A stretch of DNA of 36,754 nucleotides, from the NCBI GenBank assembly GCA_041658955.1, contig JBAZZE010000009.1, positions 1 through 36,754 on the forward strand. The letters run 5' to 3'. Positions 1 through 8,260 of the stretch are shown one piece after another. Source of the stretch: UBA2283 sp041658955 (GTDB taxonomy: Bacteria > Patescibacteriota > Microgenomatia > UBA12405). A model generated the notes under the pieces. The model was not told where the DNA came from, ran no database searches, and saw only the letters and a program-made list of their open reading frames with translations. Made by a program: the position numbers and the translations under genes. The stretch's first letter is position 1, and every line of letters starts with the position of its first letter.

Positions 1-2
1 CA

Positions 3-374
3 TCAGGTCAGGCAGTTTGCTCCTTTGGAGTAGCTACCAATCGATCTATTAAAAAAGGTGAACAGTGGGAAGATGTCCCAACCTTCCACAATGTCGTTCA
101 GTGGGGTAAGCCAGCAGAGTTCACCGCAAACAATCTTAAAAAAGGCATGAAGGTAACTGTCACTGGTCGAATTGATAATCGTAGTTACGATGCTAAGGAT
201 GGCACCAAAAAATATATTAGTGAAATTGTTGCCGATACTGTCATTGGACTCACTGATCATCGTGGTGGTGGAGCATCTGTCAGTCACGATCAGTCAAGCG
301 ACTCCTCTCAACTACCCGACAAGACTATGGATACTGTCGAGGATATCGTCATACCAGACGAAATGCCTTTTTAG
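3..374 (+). CDS. ssb: Single-stranded DNA-binding protein, 3' part
   Basis: The reading frame is open from the left window edge to a TAG stop, giving 123 visible residues without the N-terminus. It carries the second half of an SSB OB-fold: a FGVATN-like strand, a WEDVPTFHNVVQWGK stretch and a KGMKVTVTGRIDNRSY strand. A Gly/Ser-rich linker follows, then an acidic tail ending DEMPF, which corresponds to the DDDIPF-type tip that docks partner proteins. SSB coats single-stranded DNA in replication, repair and recombination. It converges on ung with only 18 nt between the stops and no visible terminator. Its location beside ung, dprA and the uvr genes fits a genome-maintenance neighbourhood. The true start lies outside the window. 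Confidence 0.93.
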   Translation, partial: SGQAVCSFGVATNRSIKKGEQWEDVPTFHNVVQWGKPAEFTANNLKKGMKVTVTGRIDNRSYDAKDGTKKYISEIVADTVIGLTDHRGGGASVSHDQSSDSSQLPDKTMDTVEDIVIPDEMPF

Positions 375-392
375 TTTTCAGGGGTATTCCAT

Positions 393-1073
393 TTACCACT
401 CAATCGTCGCTTTTCCATTCTTCACTAGATATTCATTTGTTTTAGAAAATGGTTTCGATCCGAAAAAACCAGTTCGAGCTGCAAACGGCGATGGGTGCGG
501 TGACTCGATCACCAGATGTTTTTGTCTATCAATTACTACCCCTTTTTTCTTAGCATAATTGCCCCAGAGTATAAACACTAGGTGTTCCTTCTGTTCTGAT
601 AGAATCCGGATAACTTCATCAGTAAAATTTTCCCAACCCTTATTTTGATGCGATCCGGCCTTATTGGCTTCTACAGTAAGGGTAGCATTTAACAGAAGTA
701 CACCTTGTTTTGCCCATTCTTCCAAGTCGCCTTGAGGATACTTTGATTTGTGTCCCAAATCTGACTCAATTTCTTTATAAATGTTTTGGACTGATGGTGG
801 TAAGGCTATGCCTTTGTTGACCGCAAAACACAACCCATTAGCCTGTTTAGGCCCGTGGTATGGATCCTGTCCCAAAATTACTACTTTTACCTTGTCAAAA
901 GGAGTTAGCCAAAAAGCATGAAAAATAAATCCAGGTGGGGGATAGATAGTTTTACTTGTGTATTCGTTTTTGACAAATTGAGACAGTAAAACAAAATAAT
1001 CTTTTTCAAATTCCTTCTCTAATACCTTTTTCCACTCTGGCTCTATTTTTACTTCCACCCCAAATTCTACCAA
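393..1073 (-). CDS. ung: Uracil-DNA glycosylase, family 1
   Basis: This 226-residue protein matches the usual Ung length. It carries the family 1 motif GQDPYH (residues 68-73) with the catalytic water-activating Asp, LLLN (126-129), and the minor-groove loop HPSPFA (193-198). It removes uracil from DNA that arises by cytosine deamination or dUMP incorporation, leaving an abasic site for base excision repair. The ATG start overlaps the end of the upstream adenylate-kinase-like gene by 7 nt, so the two are likely co-transcribed from the promoter at 2194-2199. No Shine-Dalgarno motif precedes the start, so translation is probably coupled to the upstream gene. Confidence 0.96.
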   Translation of the reverse strand: MVEFGVEVKIEPEWKKVLEKEFEKDYFVLLSQFVKNEYTSKTIYPPPGFIFHAFWLTPFDKVKVVILGQDPYHGPKQANGLCFAVNKGIALPPSVQNIYKEIESDLGHKSKYPQGDLEEWAKQGVLLLNATLTVEANKAGSHQNKGWENFTDEVIRILSEQKEHLVFILWGNYAKKKGVVIDRQKHLVIESPHPSPFAARTGFFGSKPFSKTNEYLVKNGKATIEW

Positions 1074-2188
1074 GTTTTTTCGGTTAGATAGATTTCAGTC
1101 AACCAACTGAATGCTTTAGAAGATACGTAATCTTCAATCTTTTGTTCATCTCCCCACTTTTTGTCAATCCTACCCTGTTGTTCAACGAGTTCTTTCAGAT
1201 ATTTAGGTTTAATAGTTTGACCATGAATACCAGAATCAAAACCAGTCACTGGTCTATTAGCCGGATTCTCAAAAAAGGTTATTAGTTCATCAATTCTGAT
1301 GGCCATACGAATTGCCAAAAGAGAGATGTTATTTTTACTTCCCTCATACAATCCTTTCAGCCGATTAATTATTTCTTCTCTGTCCTGCTTACGCATTGTT
1401 GGTAACGCTATATCTTGAACCATTCCAAAAAGAGCCTTGCGCTTCTCAATTTCCAAAACTAGCTTTACTGCACCTCCACCCGAAGAAGCCTCCTCTGTGA
1501 ACGCCCCGACTTCCGCTCTTCTTACCAAAGTTTCACTTGGCACAATATCAAGGGCCTCAAGCATTTTGGTCCTGACTTGTTCAATTGTTCCATTACCATC
1601 AATTACAATTAGTTCTTTTTTCTTAGCCAACATCTCTTGCATTGGCATAGTGCTTTCTCTGTATTCTTGGAGTCTTCTCTCCACAACTTCTGGTTGGTCA
1701 TCACGTCTGACCGGTGTATCAGTCAGCACTGCCAGCTCCCTCCTCCATTCAGCTCGATTCCTCGATACTTGCTCGGGTACCAGCAAACAGATGTTTTTAT
1801 AATTCACTTCTGCACCTTGCTCCTGAAGACGAGCTACCATCTTCTCCATTTCCAATTCTTGCCCAATTGTTCGCGGGAATCCTGTAAATATGAAATTAGT
1901 TATACCTTTGGCCCTAGCTTCGGCGATTTCCTGCTCAACGATTCCCACCATAACATCGTCAGGGACTAAGCCACCTCTTTCAGACTTTGCTTGATGTAGA
2001 GCAAGAATATCGTGGTATTTTGCATAGTAAGGACTGTTTGGATCATTGGCACCTCGGACAATATCTCCAGTCGAAATTAAAGTTGAATTTTCTAGCTGTT
2101 CTTTAAGCAATGCCCCCTGAGTATCCTTGCCTGCGCTTCCTCGCCCGGTAAAACCATATATACCGATTTGTTCGATTTTTTGCGTCAT
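1067..2188 (-). CDS. Adenylate-kinase-like P-loop kinase with C-terminal extension
   Basis: The protein has 373 residues. Residues 1-215 look like adenylate kinase: a P-loop GRGSAGKDTQ (15-24), STGDIVR in the NMP-binding region, and FTGFPRT resembling the GFPRT motif that contacts the nucleotide. Adenylate kinases normally have GxPGxGKGTQ, so the Gly before the P-loop Thr is Asp here. Residues after about 215 form a roughly 150-residue helical, charged extension that I do not recognise; ordinary Adk is about 190-220 residues. It could be an adenylate kinase or another nucleoside monophosphate kinase; no second Adk is visible in the window. The start is supported by a TATAAT ending 5 nt upstream, which suggests a leaderless mRNA. 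It forms an operon with ung. Confidence 0.75.
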   Translation of the reverse strand: MTQKIEQIGIYGFTGRGSAGKDTQGALLKEQLENSTLISTGDIVRGANDPNSPYYAKYHDILALHQAKSERGGLVPDDVMVGIVEQEIAEARAKGITNFIFTGFPRTIGQELEMEKMVARLQEQGAEVNYKNICLLVPEQVSRNRAEWRRELAVLTDTPVRRDDQPEVVERRLQEYRESTMPMQEMLAKKKELIVIDGNGTIEQVRTKMLEALDIVPSETLVRRAEVGAFTEEASSGGGAVKLVLEIEKRKALFGMVQDIALPTMRKQDREEIINRLKGLYEGSKNNISLLAIRMAIRIDELITFFENPANRPVTGFDSGIHGQTIKPKYLKELVEQQGRIDKKWGDEQKIEDYVSSKAFSWLTEIYLTEKTW

Positions 2189-2193
2189 GCAGG

Positions 2194-2199
2194 ATTATA
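2194..2199 (-). promoter_or_regulatory. -10 box of the adenylate-kinase-like/ung operon
   Basis: The minus strand reads TATAAT, then CCTGC, then the ATG at 2188. With the usual 6-8 nt from -10 box to transcription start, the mRNA would begin at or within a few bases of the start codon. No convincing -35 box is seen. Confidence 0.65.
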
Positions 2200-2254
2200 A
2201 CCAAAAGTCGGTATATTTCTACAGGAAAATTGAAGCTAATTACTTCAAATATTG

Positions 2255-2326
2255 TGACCCCACAGGGAATCGAACCCTGGTTAGTAGAATGAGAATCTAC
2301 TGTCCTAACCGCTAGACGATGGGGCC
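2255..2326 (-). tRNA. tRNA-Glu (anticodon CTC)
   Basis: The minus strand folds into a 72-nt cloverleaf. It has a 7-bp acceptor stem (GGCCCCA/TGGGGTC) with one G2-U71 wobble, a D-arm GTCTAGCGGTTAGGAC as in bacterial tRNA-Glu, an anticodon stem GTAGA/TCTAC with loop TTCTCAT, a 4-nt variable loop, and T-arm CAGGG-TTCGAAT-CCCTG. The anticodon is CTC, reading GAG. The discriminator is A and the 3' CCA is not encoded, so it must be added by a CCA-adding enzyme. It lies between two divergent protein genes. Confidence 0.95.
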
Positions 2327-2366
2327 TTTTATGTTCATCACAGCCTACGAAAGTAAGCAAATGTTG

Positions 2367-2372
2367 TACAAT
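2367..2372 (+). promoter_or_regulatory. -10 box of the GT-C glycosyltransferase gene
   Basis: TACAAT lies 8 nt before the ATG at 2381. This is close enough for a leaderless or nearly leaderless transcript. No clear -35 box is seen. Confidence 0.5.
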
Positions 2373-2380
2373 TAAGACAG

Positions 2381-3517
2381 ATGAATTTTATCAAATATTC
2401 GCATTATATCTACCTCACCATTTTTACCGTCCTTTTAAGCTTTACTTTTTGGTTTGGATTCTATTACGACATTCCCGGAAAGATGGGTTTCCCTCATACC
2501 ACTCTCGAAACTGTTTTCAGCAATTACGATGGTCCAAACTATATGGTTATTGCCAAGTGTGGTTATGTCAAAAATTGCATTGCTACCAAGTTTTCCCTAC
2601 CCCAACCACTTGAATACTATCCAGCGCATTTTCCTGGTTTTCCAATGTTAATCAAGTATTTTGGACTATATACCACCACTCCTAAAGCCATGCTGATTGC
2701 CGGGCTAATTGGCTCGATTGTTTTTACCTTATCTGTTTATCAATTTTTCAAAAATTATCTCGGCGCTACTTCAGCCTATTACTTGTCACTCCTTTCCTTA
2801 TTTTTTCCAGCACGAATGTTGGTACTCCGACTAGTCGGTGCTCCTGAAACCTTATTTATCGGTCTTACTATATTCTCGATAATCTTTTTTCAAAAACAAC
2901 GTTATGTAATTTCTGCCATTCTCGCTTCATTGGCTCTCACTCTTAAAAGTCCGGGCATTATTCTTTTTATGGCCTATCTTTGTATGGCCTTATTTGATTA
3001 TGTCAAAAACAAAAACATCGGAGCAGTTATCAACAAATATTTTATTTATCTTCTCGGTCCCATTGTTCTTGGACTAATCTTTTATGGATATTATTTGCAA
3101 ACCGGGGATTTTCTCGCCTATTTTCACAGTGGTGACAATATCCATCTTAATATTCTGCCTTACCTTGTTTTTATTAGTAACCACACATGGATCAACACCA
3201 TTTGGCTAGAAGATGTTCTCTATATTTTCTTGTTAGCATTTATTGGGCTTAAGACCATCTTTACCAAGTATCGATTTAATCTAATCTTTGTTTATCCCTT
3301 GCTGTTTGTCATGGCTACAGTCTTTGTCGCCCATCGTGATATTAGTCGCTATATTGCCCCTGCTTATCCATTTCTAATACTTGGCTTTAATCAATTTTTC
3401 CTCCACAAAAGTACCAAATACATTTTCTGGTTGATTCTTCCCGCCATAATTCTTTTTGCTATCAATTTCATAATTGGCAATACAGCTCCTATTTCTGACT
3501 GGACACCTTATCTATGA
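2381..3517 (+). CDS. GT-C type membrane glycosyltransferase (PIG-V-like)
   Basis: The 378-residue product is strongly hydrophobic, with about eight to ten membrane segments from the N-terminal YIYLTIFTVLLSFTFWFGFY onward. After the first segment the outer loop reads NYDGPNYMVIAKCGY, then YYPAHFPGFPMLIKYFG. This corresponds to the (W/Y)DGxxYxxIAxxGY and FFPLYP-type loop of PIG-V-like mannosyltransferases in the GT-C superfamily, where the Asp is catalytic. It probably transfers a sugar from a lipid-linked donor at the outer face of the membrane. The donor and acceptor are unknown. Its TGA stop overlaps the ATG of the next gene by 4 nt, so the two are translationally coupled. Confidence 0.7.
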   Translation: MNFIKYSHYIYLTIFTVLLSFTFWFGFYYDIPGKMGFPHTTLETVFSNYDGPNYMVIAKCGYVKNCIATKFSLPQPLEYYPAHFPGFPMLIKYFGLYTTTPKAMLIAGLIGSIVFTLSVYQFFKNYLGATSAYYLSLLSLFFPARMLVLRLVGAPETLFIGLTIFSIIFFQKQRYVISAILASLALTLKSPGIILFMAYLCMALFDYVKNKNIGAVINKYFIYLLGPIVLGLIFYGYYLQTGDFLAYFHSGDNIHLNILPYLVFISNHTWINTIWLEDVLYIFLLAFIGLKTIFTKYRFNLIFVYPLLFVMATVFVAHRDISRYIAPAYPFLILGFNQFFLHKSTKYIFWLILPAIILFAINFIIGNTAPISDWTPYL

Positions 3518-5172
3518 GTAGCGATTTAACTCCAAAATCATCTGAGCGGTCGATTCAAGACCATCTAAAGCATTACTATTCATTGCTCCGCTCTGGTGAA
3601 GATTTTCCCATATCTTCTTTGTTTAATTATTTTAGATTACTTCAACCATCTCTCCAAAAAAATCTTGAATCCACAGCTCTAGACATATCTGCCCTAAATT
3701 ACGCCTTACCTCGGTTACCAGAATGCATTTTAGATACCAAACAGGTCATCATCGCTCAGTCTAAAGATCAACTAACTTCCGCTGGTATAGATGTCACTAA
3801 TTGGGAACTCCTGGGTTCACCAGCCCGTCGTCGTCAAAATTATTTTGATAAAGTTACCAAAACCTTAGTAATTCTTATCAACTCCGATTCTGATACTGAC
3901 GACTTCATTAACTGCCTAGTCTCACTTCAAATGGAACGTCAAAAAACAGCTCGCCTCGACCAATATCAACTTGGTTTGCTTCAGACTCGCGAAGACTATT
4001 CTGTTTTGGAGATAGATGAATCTGGCTGGCAAAAACTCAAAAAAATCTTAGGTCAACCTACTGCAGATCGTATTATAAGTTTTTGTCATCAGGGTGATAT
4101 TACCGTTCGTGCTTTGCCCCAAAACGAGCAATTTATTAAAGATGTTGTCGCTGCTTGGTGGCACAAAATTTCTATATCATCACTGATTTTTGGATTTAAT
4201 GAAACTCCTCTTTATTTCATCTCATCAAACCTACATAGTTTGACCAATCTTATTGGAGGTTTTGTGAATGATCGTCAAGATCACATTATTGCCCATATTT
4301 CCAAGAACTATCCTGAAATGTATTCTCAATGGCAGACTCTAAAGACCAGTCCCAACGAACTTCGGGTAATCGACTTTCTTTACTATGCTTCCAGTAAATA
4401 TCTCAAAGATAATCCTGCTGAAGCCGTCGCCAAAATAAAATACGAAGAATCATTGGGAATTCGTCGGTTAAACATTAGTTCTCAACTCCCTTGCGATGTT
4501 CAAATTGTTCCAGTTTCGGCGATTGCCAAATCCCATTTCAAAGATCCGAATCTCAACCTTCCCAACCCTGATCGAATTCTCAACAGTCAAGCCTATATGT
4601 TGAATATCGAATATCCTCTTGGTTTTTCTGCCTACTATATTATGTCGACTATCCTAAACAGTTTAACCAATCTTAAGGGAGTTTATGTAATTGGTAAAGC
4701 CGCCATTCTTTCTGGTCAAGTAGGGGACGTTCAGATTGCCAAAGATGTTTTTGATGAAAGGACCAATAATATTTTTCATATCGATAATATCTTCAATTCT
4801 TATTTCCCATTTCCAGCATTCCAAAGTGCCGTTCTCCAAAATCAAAAAGCCATTGCCGTTTACGGTACTTACCTAGAAAATGAAAACCAGCTCCAAAACT
4901 ACATCAAGTCCGGTTTCAATATTATCGAGATGGAGTCGGGCCCTTACTTAACTGCTATCCATCAATTCATCAACAAACAACCTGATTTTGCCACCGATGC
5001 TGTCGCTACTATTAGCCAGCCAGGATTTGATCTAGGAATCATTAACTACGCCTCCGACAATCCACTTTCTCAGACTCTTGGTGACGCTGTTATGTCCATC
5101 AAAGGAGTTGAGCCCACCTATCTTGCTGCTTTAACGACTATCCAAAGAATTATCGATCTTGAATCAGCTTAA
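3514..5172 (+). CDS. Uncharacterised 552-residue protein, nucleoside-phosphorylase-like C-terminus
   Basis: I cannot name this family. The protein is soluble, without signal peptide or membrane segment. The N-terminal 370 residues show no motif I recognise. The C-terminal third resembles the purine nucleoside phosphorylase/nucleosidase fold: a strand VYVIGKAA, then GDVQIAKDVFDE (about residues 402-413), which matches the GDvvIA-type loop of that superfamily, and IIEMESGPYL (about 470-479), which matches the EME ribose-binding motif. It may therefore bind or hydrolyse a nucleoside or nucleotide, possibly as an AMP-nucleosidase-like enzyme. It overlaps the upstream glycosyltransferase gene by 4 nt and runs tail-to-tail into dprA with a 9-bp overlap. 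Confidence 0.6.
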   Translation: MSSDLTPKSSERSIQDHLKHYYSLLRSGEDFPISSLFNYFRLLQPSLQKNLESTALDISALNYALPRLPECILDTKQVIIAQSKDQLTSAGIDVTNWELLGSPARRRQNYFDKVTKTLVILINSDSDTDDFINCLVSLQMERQKTARLDQYQLGLLQTREDYSVLEIDESGWQKLKKILGQPTADRIISFCHQGDITVRALPQNEQFIKDVVAAWWHKISISSLIFGFNETPLYFISSNLHSLTNLIGGFVNDRQDHIIAHISKNYPEMYSQWQTLKTSPNELRVIDFLYYASSKYLKDNPAEAVAKIKYEESLGIRRLNISSQLPCDVQIVPVSAIAKSHFKDPNLNLPNPDRILNSQAYMLNIEYPLGFSAYYIMSTILNSLTNLKGVYVIGKAAILSGQVGDVQIAKDVFDERTNNIFHIDNIFNSYFPFPAFQSAVLQNQKAIAVYGTYLENENQLQNYIKSGFNIIEMESGPYLTAIHQFINKQPDFATDAVATISQPGFDLGIINYASDNPLSQTLGDAVMSIKGVEPTYLAALTTIQRIIDLESA

Positions 5173-6042
5173 ATAGACTTTACCTCCCTCTTCTTCTATT
5201 AAGTCCCTCATTAGCATTAGTGAGATTGTTTTGTTGGTTTCTACAACCGACAATTTCAACTTCTTACTTAATTCATCAATAGTTATTGACTCATTTTCTA
5301 AGATTCCTACGATATTTTTTTCAATAATGGATAGATCTTTAAAATCTTTATAAAGTATTTCCTGATGTGTTCCCTTAATTTCATCATCAAAGATATCAGC
5401 GGAGGATGTCACCATTTTTGCTGCACCTGATTTAATTAACCAATTTGTACCCTCAGAAACTGAAGAATTTATTGGACCTGGGACAGCCATAACTTTTTTA
5501 TTATGTTTAAGTCCATACTTAGCTGTAATCAAACTCCCAGACTTTATTCCACCTTCGATCACCAATATCCCCACTGTCGCCATTGCCGACATCAACCGAT
5601 CTCTTTGGGGAAAAGACCATGTCGTTGGTTGAAAATCAGCCTCATATTCTGACATAACCAAGCCACCATTTTCCAATATTTCACTGTAAAGTTGATCATT
5701 ACTCGTTGGTGCTAGTTTATCTAAACCTCCTCCTACTACTGCAATAGTTTTACCTCCAAAATCCAAACATTGTCTGTGGCACTGAGTATCAACACCGTAC
5801 ATAAATCCTGATATCACCGTTATCCCTTTACCTACAATTGCCGGCATCATTTTTTCGATAATAGTTTCACCATATCTGGTCATCTTTCGACTTCCCACCA
5901 TAGCTATCGTATTACTAAATAAGTTAATATCCCATTCCCCCCTAAAATACATAGTTTTTGGCTGATCCTTAATTACTTTCAACCCATTTGGAAAATCTTT
6001 TCTTTCAAGTCTATGTATTTGCCAATTTTTCCAGTGCTTCAT
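5164..6042 (-). CDS. dprA: DNA-processing protein DprA (Smf)
   Basis: DprA binds incoming single-stranded DNA during natural transformation and loads RecA. The 292-residue protein has the Rossmann-fold DprA core: GSRKMTRYGE (50-59), ISGFMYGVDTQCHR (about 77-90), AVVGGGLDKLAP (101-112), PQRDRLMSA, EGGIKSGSLITA, and VPGPI followed by GTNWLIKSGA. A C-terminal winged-helix module (about 235-292, ITIDELSKKLKLSVVETNK) is present. The N-terminal region is short and has no clear SAM/HhH domain. The start overlaps the yraN stop by 4 nt. It is the last gene of the comM-yraN-dprA block. Confidence 0.95.
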   Translation of the reverse strand: MKHWKNWQIHRLERKDFPNGLKVIKDQPKTMYFRGEWDINLFSNTIAMVGSRKMTRYGETIIEKMMPAIVGKGITVISGFMYGVDTQCHRQCLDFGGKTIAVVGGGLDKLAPTSNDQLYSEILENGGLVMSEYEADFQPTTWSFPQRDRLMSAMATVGILVIEGGIKSGSLITAKYGLKHNKKVMAVPGPINSSVSEGTNWLIKSGAAKMVTSSADIFDDEIKGTHQEILYKDFKDLSIIEKNIVGILENESITIDELSKKLKLSVVETNKTISLMLMRDLIEEEGGKVYLS

Positions 6043-6395
6043 TTCTGGATATTTTGATAATGATTGATCTTTTCACCTAAAATACATACGGCATCTATTC
6101 TATATTTAGAAAATTTTGTTTTTAAAATTTTATTTGTAAGAATAAATAATTCAGCCACTCTTTTTACCTGATTCACTTTGACTCGATTAATCATTTCTTC
6201 AGGTAGTCCTTTCGTATCATCTGCTTTATATTTAACCTCGACAAATACCAGCCAATCTTTATCACTCATTACAATATCTATTTCCCCAATTTCGTTAGTA
6301 TAGTTTGATTCAATCCAAATATAATTCTTCGACTCCAAATACTTTTTTGCCATTCCTTCAGCAATTCTTCCTTTTGAATAATTATATTTTTTCAT
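6039..6395 (-). CDS. yraN: YraN family (UPF0102) nuclease-fold protein
   Basis: The 118-residue protein matches the YraN/UPF0102 length and pattern. G(R)IAEGMAKKYLESKNY opens helix 1, followed by the restriction-endonuclease-like core NEIGEIDIVM (Glu/Asp) and LVFVEVKYK (ExK). These are the metal-binding positions of Holliday-junction-resolvase-like folds. The biochemical role of the family is not settled. YraN genes often sit beside dprA and comM, as here. Both ends overlap neighbours by 4 nt (ATGA type), so it is translationally coupled in the competence block. Confidence 0.9.
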   Translation of the reverse strand: MKKYNYSKGRIAEGMAKKYLESKNYIWIESNYTNEIGEIDIVMSDKDWLVFVEVKYKADDTKGLPEEMINRVKVNQVKRVAELFILTNKILKTKFSKYRIDAVCILGEKINHYQNIQK

Positions 6396-7927
6396 TCGCT
6401 TCTGATTCTATATTGCAATGCCTCGGCTACGTGATCTTCATTTATTTCTATTGATGTAGCCAAATCAGCAATTGTTCTAGCAACTTTAATAAGTCGAAAA
6501 TATGTTCTCGCTGATAATCCGAATTTATTAACCGCCTGTTTTAGTAGTAAATTAGCTGGTGGTGACAATAAGGCAAATTGATTTATGTGGGTATTTTTCA
6601 TATCAGCATTACAGTAAACACCTACATAGTTTTCATAACGATTTTGTTGAATTGTTCGAGCCATTTTAACTCTATCCTTTATAGAAGTTGACGGCTCTTC
6701 AGCCTTAACAACTTTTTTTCCTATCATTAATTTATTGATATCAACTGCTGGTACATTTAAATGAATATCAATCCTATCCATAATCGGCCCAGAAAGTTTT
6801 TTTTGGTAATTTAATATTTGATTAACAGTGCATTTACATTCCTTTTTTGGTTCACCCAAGAAACCACATGGACATGGGTTAGCCGCTGCAATCAGCATAA
6901 ACTTTGCTGGAAAAGTTAATCGACCAGCCGAGCGAGAAATATTGACATATCCATCTTCCATCGGTTGCCGAAGTGCTTCAAGGGAGCTTCTTCCAAATTC
7001 GGGAAATTCATCCAAAAATAACAATCCTCTATGAGCCAAAGATACTTCACCCGGATGGGGGATAGACCCACCACCGATCAACCCCACTAACGAGGTAGTG
7101 TGGTGAGGATTACGAAATTGGCGATTTCTAACCAAAGATCCACCAGCTGGAATGTTTCCTGTTACAGAAAATATTCTAGTTACTTCCAGACTTTCTCCTT
7201 CAGACAAATTAGGCATTATCCCCGCTGTTGCTCTAGCCAGCATGGTTTTCCCAGATCCTGGTGGTCCGATCATCAATACATTGTGTCCACCAGCCGCCGC
7301 AATTTCCAAAGCCCTTTTTGCCGACTCTTGCCCAATGATTTCTGAAAAATCATACTCTGCTCGCACATCGCCCATTAACTTATCTGTATCAATCGATTTT
7401 AATGGAGTTATTTGTTTTATGCCTCGACAATGCATCACTAAACTTTTTAGACTATCAACCGGAAATACCGTCACTCCACTAATTGCACTGGCTTCGTTAG
7501 CACAAAGTCGTGGTACGAATATGTTTTTTATGCCATTTTCTTTCGCCGCTACTGCCAATAAAAACACACCTTTTGTATGTCTTGTACTTCCATCGAGAGA
7601 TAGCTCCCCAAAAAAATATGAATCATCAACTGACATTTTTAATTCTCCAGCTGATGCTAAAACCCCCATAGCTATAGGTAAATCAAAACCGGAACCATCT
7701 TTTTGTAAATCAGCCGGGGCCAAGTTTACGGTAATTTTAGCCATTGGAAATTCTATATCTGAATTTATAATGGCTGTTTTTATCCTTTCTTTTGCTTCTT
7801 CCGCTGACCTACTGGCCATACCCACAATTGCCAGTCCGGGAAATCCTTTGTCAGCAATATTTACCTCAACTTCAACATCAATGCCATTAAGACCAAAACA
7901 GGAAATAGTCTTTATCTTTGTAAGCAT
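6392..7927 (-). CDS. comM: ComM/YifB family Mg-chelatase-like AAA+ ATPase
   Basis: ComM is a hexameric helicase that drives branch migration of transformed DNA. The 511-residue protein has the family layout. An N-terminal Lon-protease-like S5 domain (about 1-170) includes GLAIVGMASRSAEEAKERI and NLAPADLQKDGSGFDLPIA. An AAA+ core has Walker A GPPGSGKT (221-228), Walker B LLFLDEFPEF and a sensor AAANPCPCGF. The CPCG cysteine cluster and the C-terminal helical region (LSARTYFRLIKVARTIADL) are present. TATTAT lies 8 nt before the ATG. A small gene ends 23 nt upstream on the same strand. Confidence 0.95.
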   Translation of the reverse strand: MLTKIKTISCFGLNGIDVEVEVNIADKGFPGLAIVGMASRSAEEAKERIKTAIINSDIEFPMAKITVNLAPADLQKDGSGFDLPIAMGVLASAGELKMSVDDSYFFGELSLDGSTRHTKGVFLLAVAAKENGIKNIFVPRLCANEASAISGVTVFPVDSLKSLVMHCRGIKQITPLKSIDTDKLMGDVRAEYDFSEIIGQESAKRALEIAAAGGHNVLMIGPPGSGKTMLARATAGIMPNLSEGESLEVTRIFSVTGNIPAGGSLVRNRQFRNPHHTTSLVGLIGGGSIPHPGEVSLAHRGLLFLDEFPEFGRSSLEALRQPMEDGYVNISRSAGRLTFPAKFMLIAAANPCPCGFLGEPKKECKCTVNQILNYQKKLSGPIMDRIDIHLNVPAVDINKLMIGKKVVKAEEPSTSIKDRVKMARTIQQNRYENYVGVYCNADMKNTHINQFALLSPPANLLLKQAVNKFGLSARTYFRLIKVARTIADLATSIEINEDHVAEALQYRIRSE

Positions 7928-7950
7928 TATTACAAATAATACTACGACTT

Positions 7951-8196
7951 CTACTTTCTTCCTACAATTGTGTCATACAACTTTGCCTGTTCTGGTGCCG
8001 CTTCTACCATTTGTCCGTCTGCAAACTGTACCATCCACCTTGTCCCTTCCCAATAGCAATAACCACCATCTGGCCAAACAAGTCTATAAACAGGCGGCGC
8101 TAAGTGAGCATTTGTTCGGCTGAAACCTCTCCCAGGAAACTCGACTAGCACTTCCGGTCTTTCTTTGCCCTTTTCATATCCATTTGATCCTGCCAC
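7951..8196 (-). CDS. Small conserved-looking hypothetical protein (81 aa)
   Basis: I do not recognise this protein. It has 81 residues and a GTG start, is rich in aromatic residues, and has a central segment VYRLVWPDGGYCYWEGTRWM typical of a small beta-sheet domain, with no signal peptide or membrane segment. The GTG start is supported by TATGAT (8204-8209) ending 7 nt upstream. It is divergent from uvrB and stands just before comM on the same strand, so it may be the first gene of the comM-yraN-dprA unit. The frame has no in-frame stops and ordinary codon use, but support from homologues cannot be checked here. Confidence 0.6.
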   Translation of the reverse strand: MAGSNGYEKGKERPEVLVEFPGRGFSRTNAHLAPPVYRLVWPDGGYCYWEGTRWMVQFADGQMVEAAPEQAKLYDTIVGRK

Positions 8197-8203
8197 TCCC
8201 TAC

Positions 8204-8209
8204 ATCATA
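8204..8209 (-). promoter_or_regulatory. -10 box of the 81-aa small gene (possibly comM operon)
   Basis: The minus strand reads TATGAT, 7 nt before the GTG at 8196. It lies in the 64-nt divergent gap with uvrB. Confidence 0.45.
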
Positions 8210-8222
8210 GCACCCAAAACAG

Positions 8223-8240
8223 AACCCGAAACAAACCCAA
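8223..8240 (+). promoter_or_regulatory. Candidate operator shared with uvrA
   Basis: The stretch AACCCGAAACAAACCCAA ends 9 nt before the uvrB -10 box. It resembles the element ACCCGAAGACAAACCGAA upstream of uvrA (10834-10851), with one indel and one substitution in the core. It may be a binding site for a common regulator of the two excision-repair genes. The AC-rich composition makes chance similarity possible. Confidence 0.35.
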
Positions 8241-8246
8241 ATAATT

Positions 8247-8255
8247 TGTTAAAAT
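8247..8255 (+). promoter_or_regulatory. Extended -10 promoter of uvrB
   Basis: TGTTAAAAT is an extended -10 element (TGn plus TAAAAT at 8250-8255). The ATG at 8261 follows after 5 nt, so the transcript is probably leaderless. This position also decides the uvrB start. Confidence 0.65.
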
Positions 8256-8260
8256 CAAGA

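Noticed and set aside
2103..2360. Minus-strand frame of 85 codons
   Set aside because: It runs through the tRNA-Glu gene (its translation includes the typical tRNA-derived RPHRLAVRTVDSHSTNQG pattern) and overlaps the adenylate-kinase-like gene.
7152..8123. Open frame of 323 codons on the plus strand
   Set aside because: It lies antisense to comM, whose family motifs are clear, and the translation is low-complexity Ser/Ala/Pro-rich with no domain.
8165..8260. Upstream in-frame ATG for uvrB adding 32 residues
   Set aside because: The added residues are unlike UvrB, would overlap the divergent small gene, and the extended -10 box lies between this ATG and the family start at 8261.
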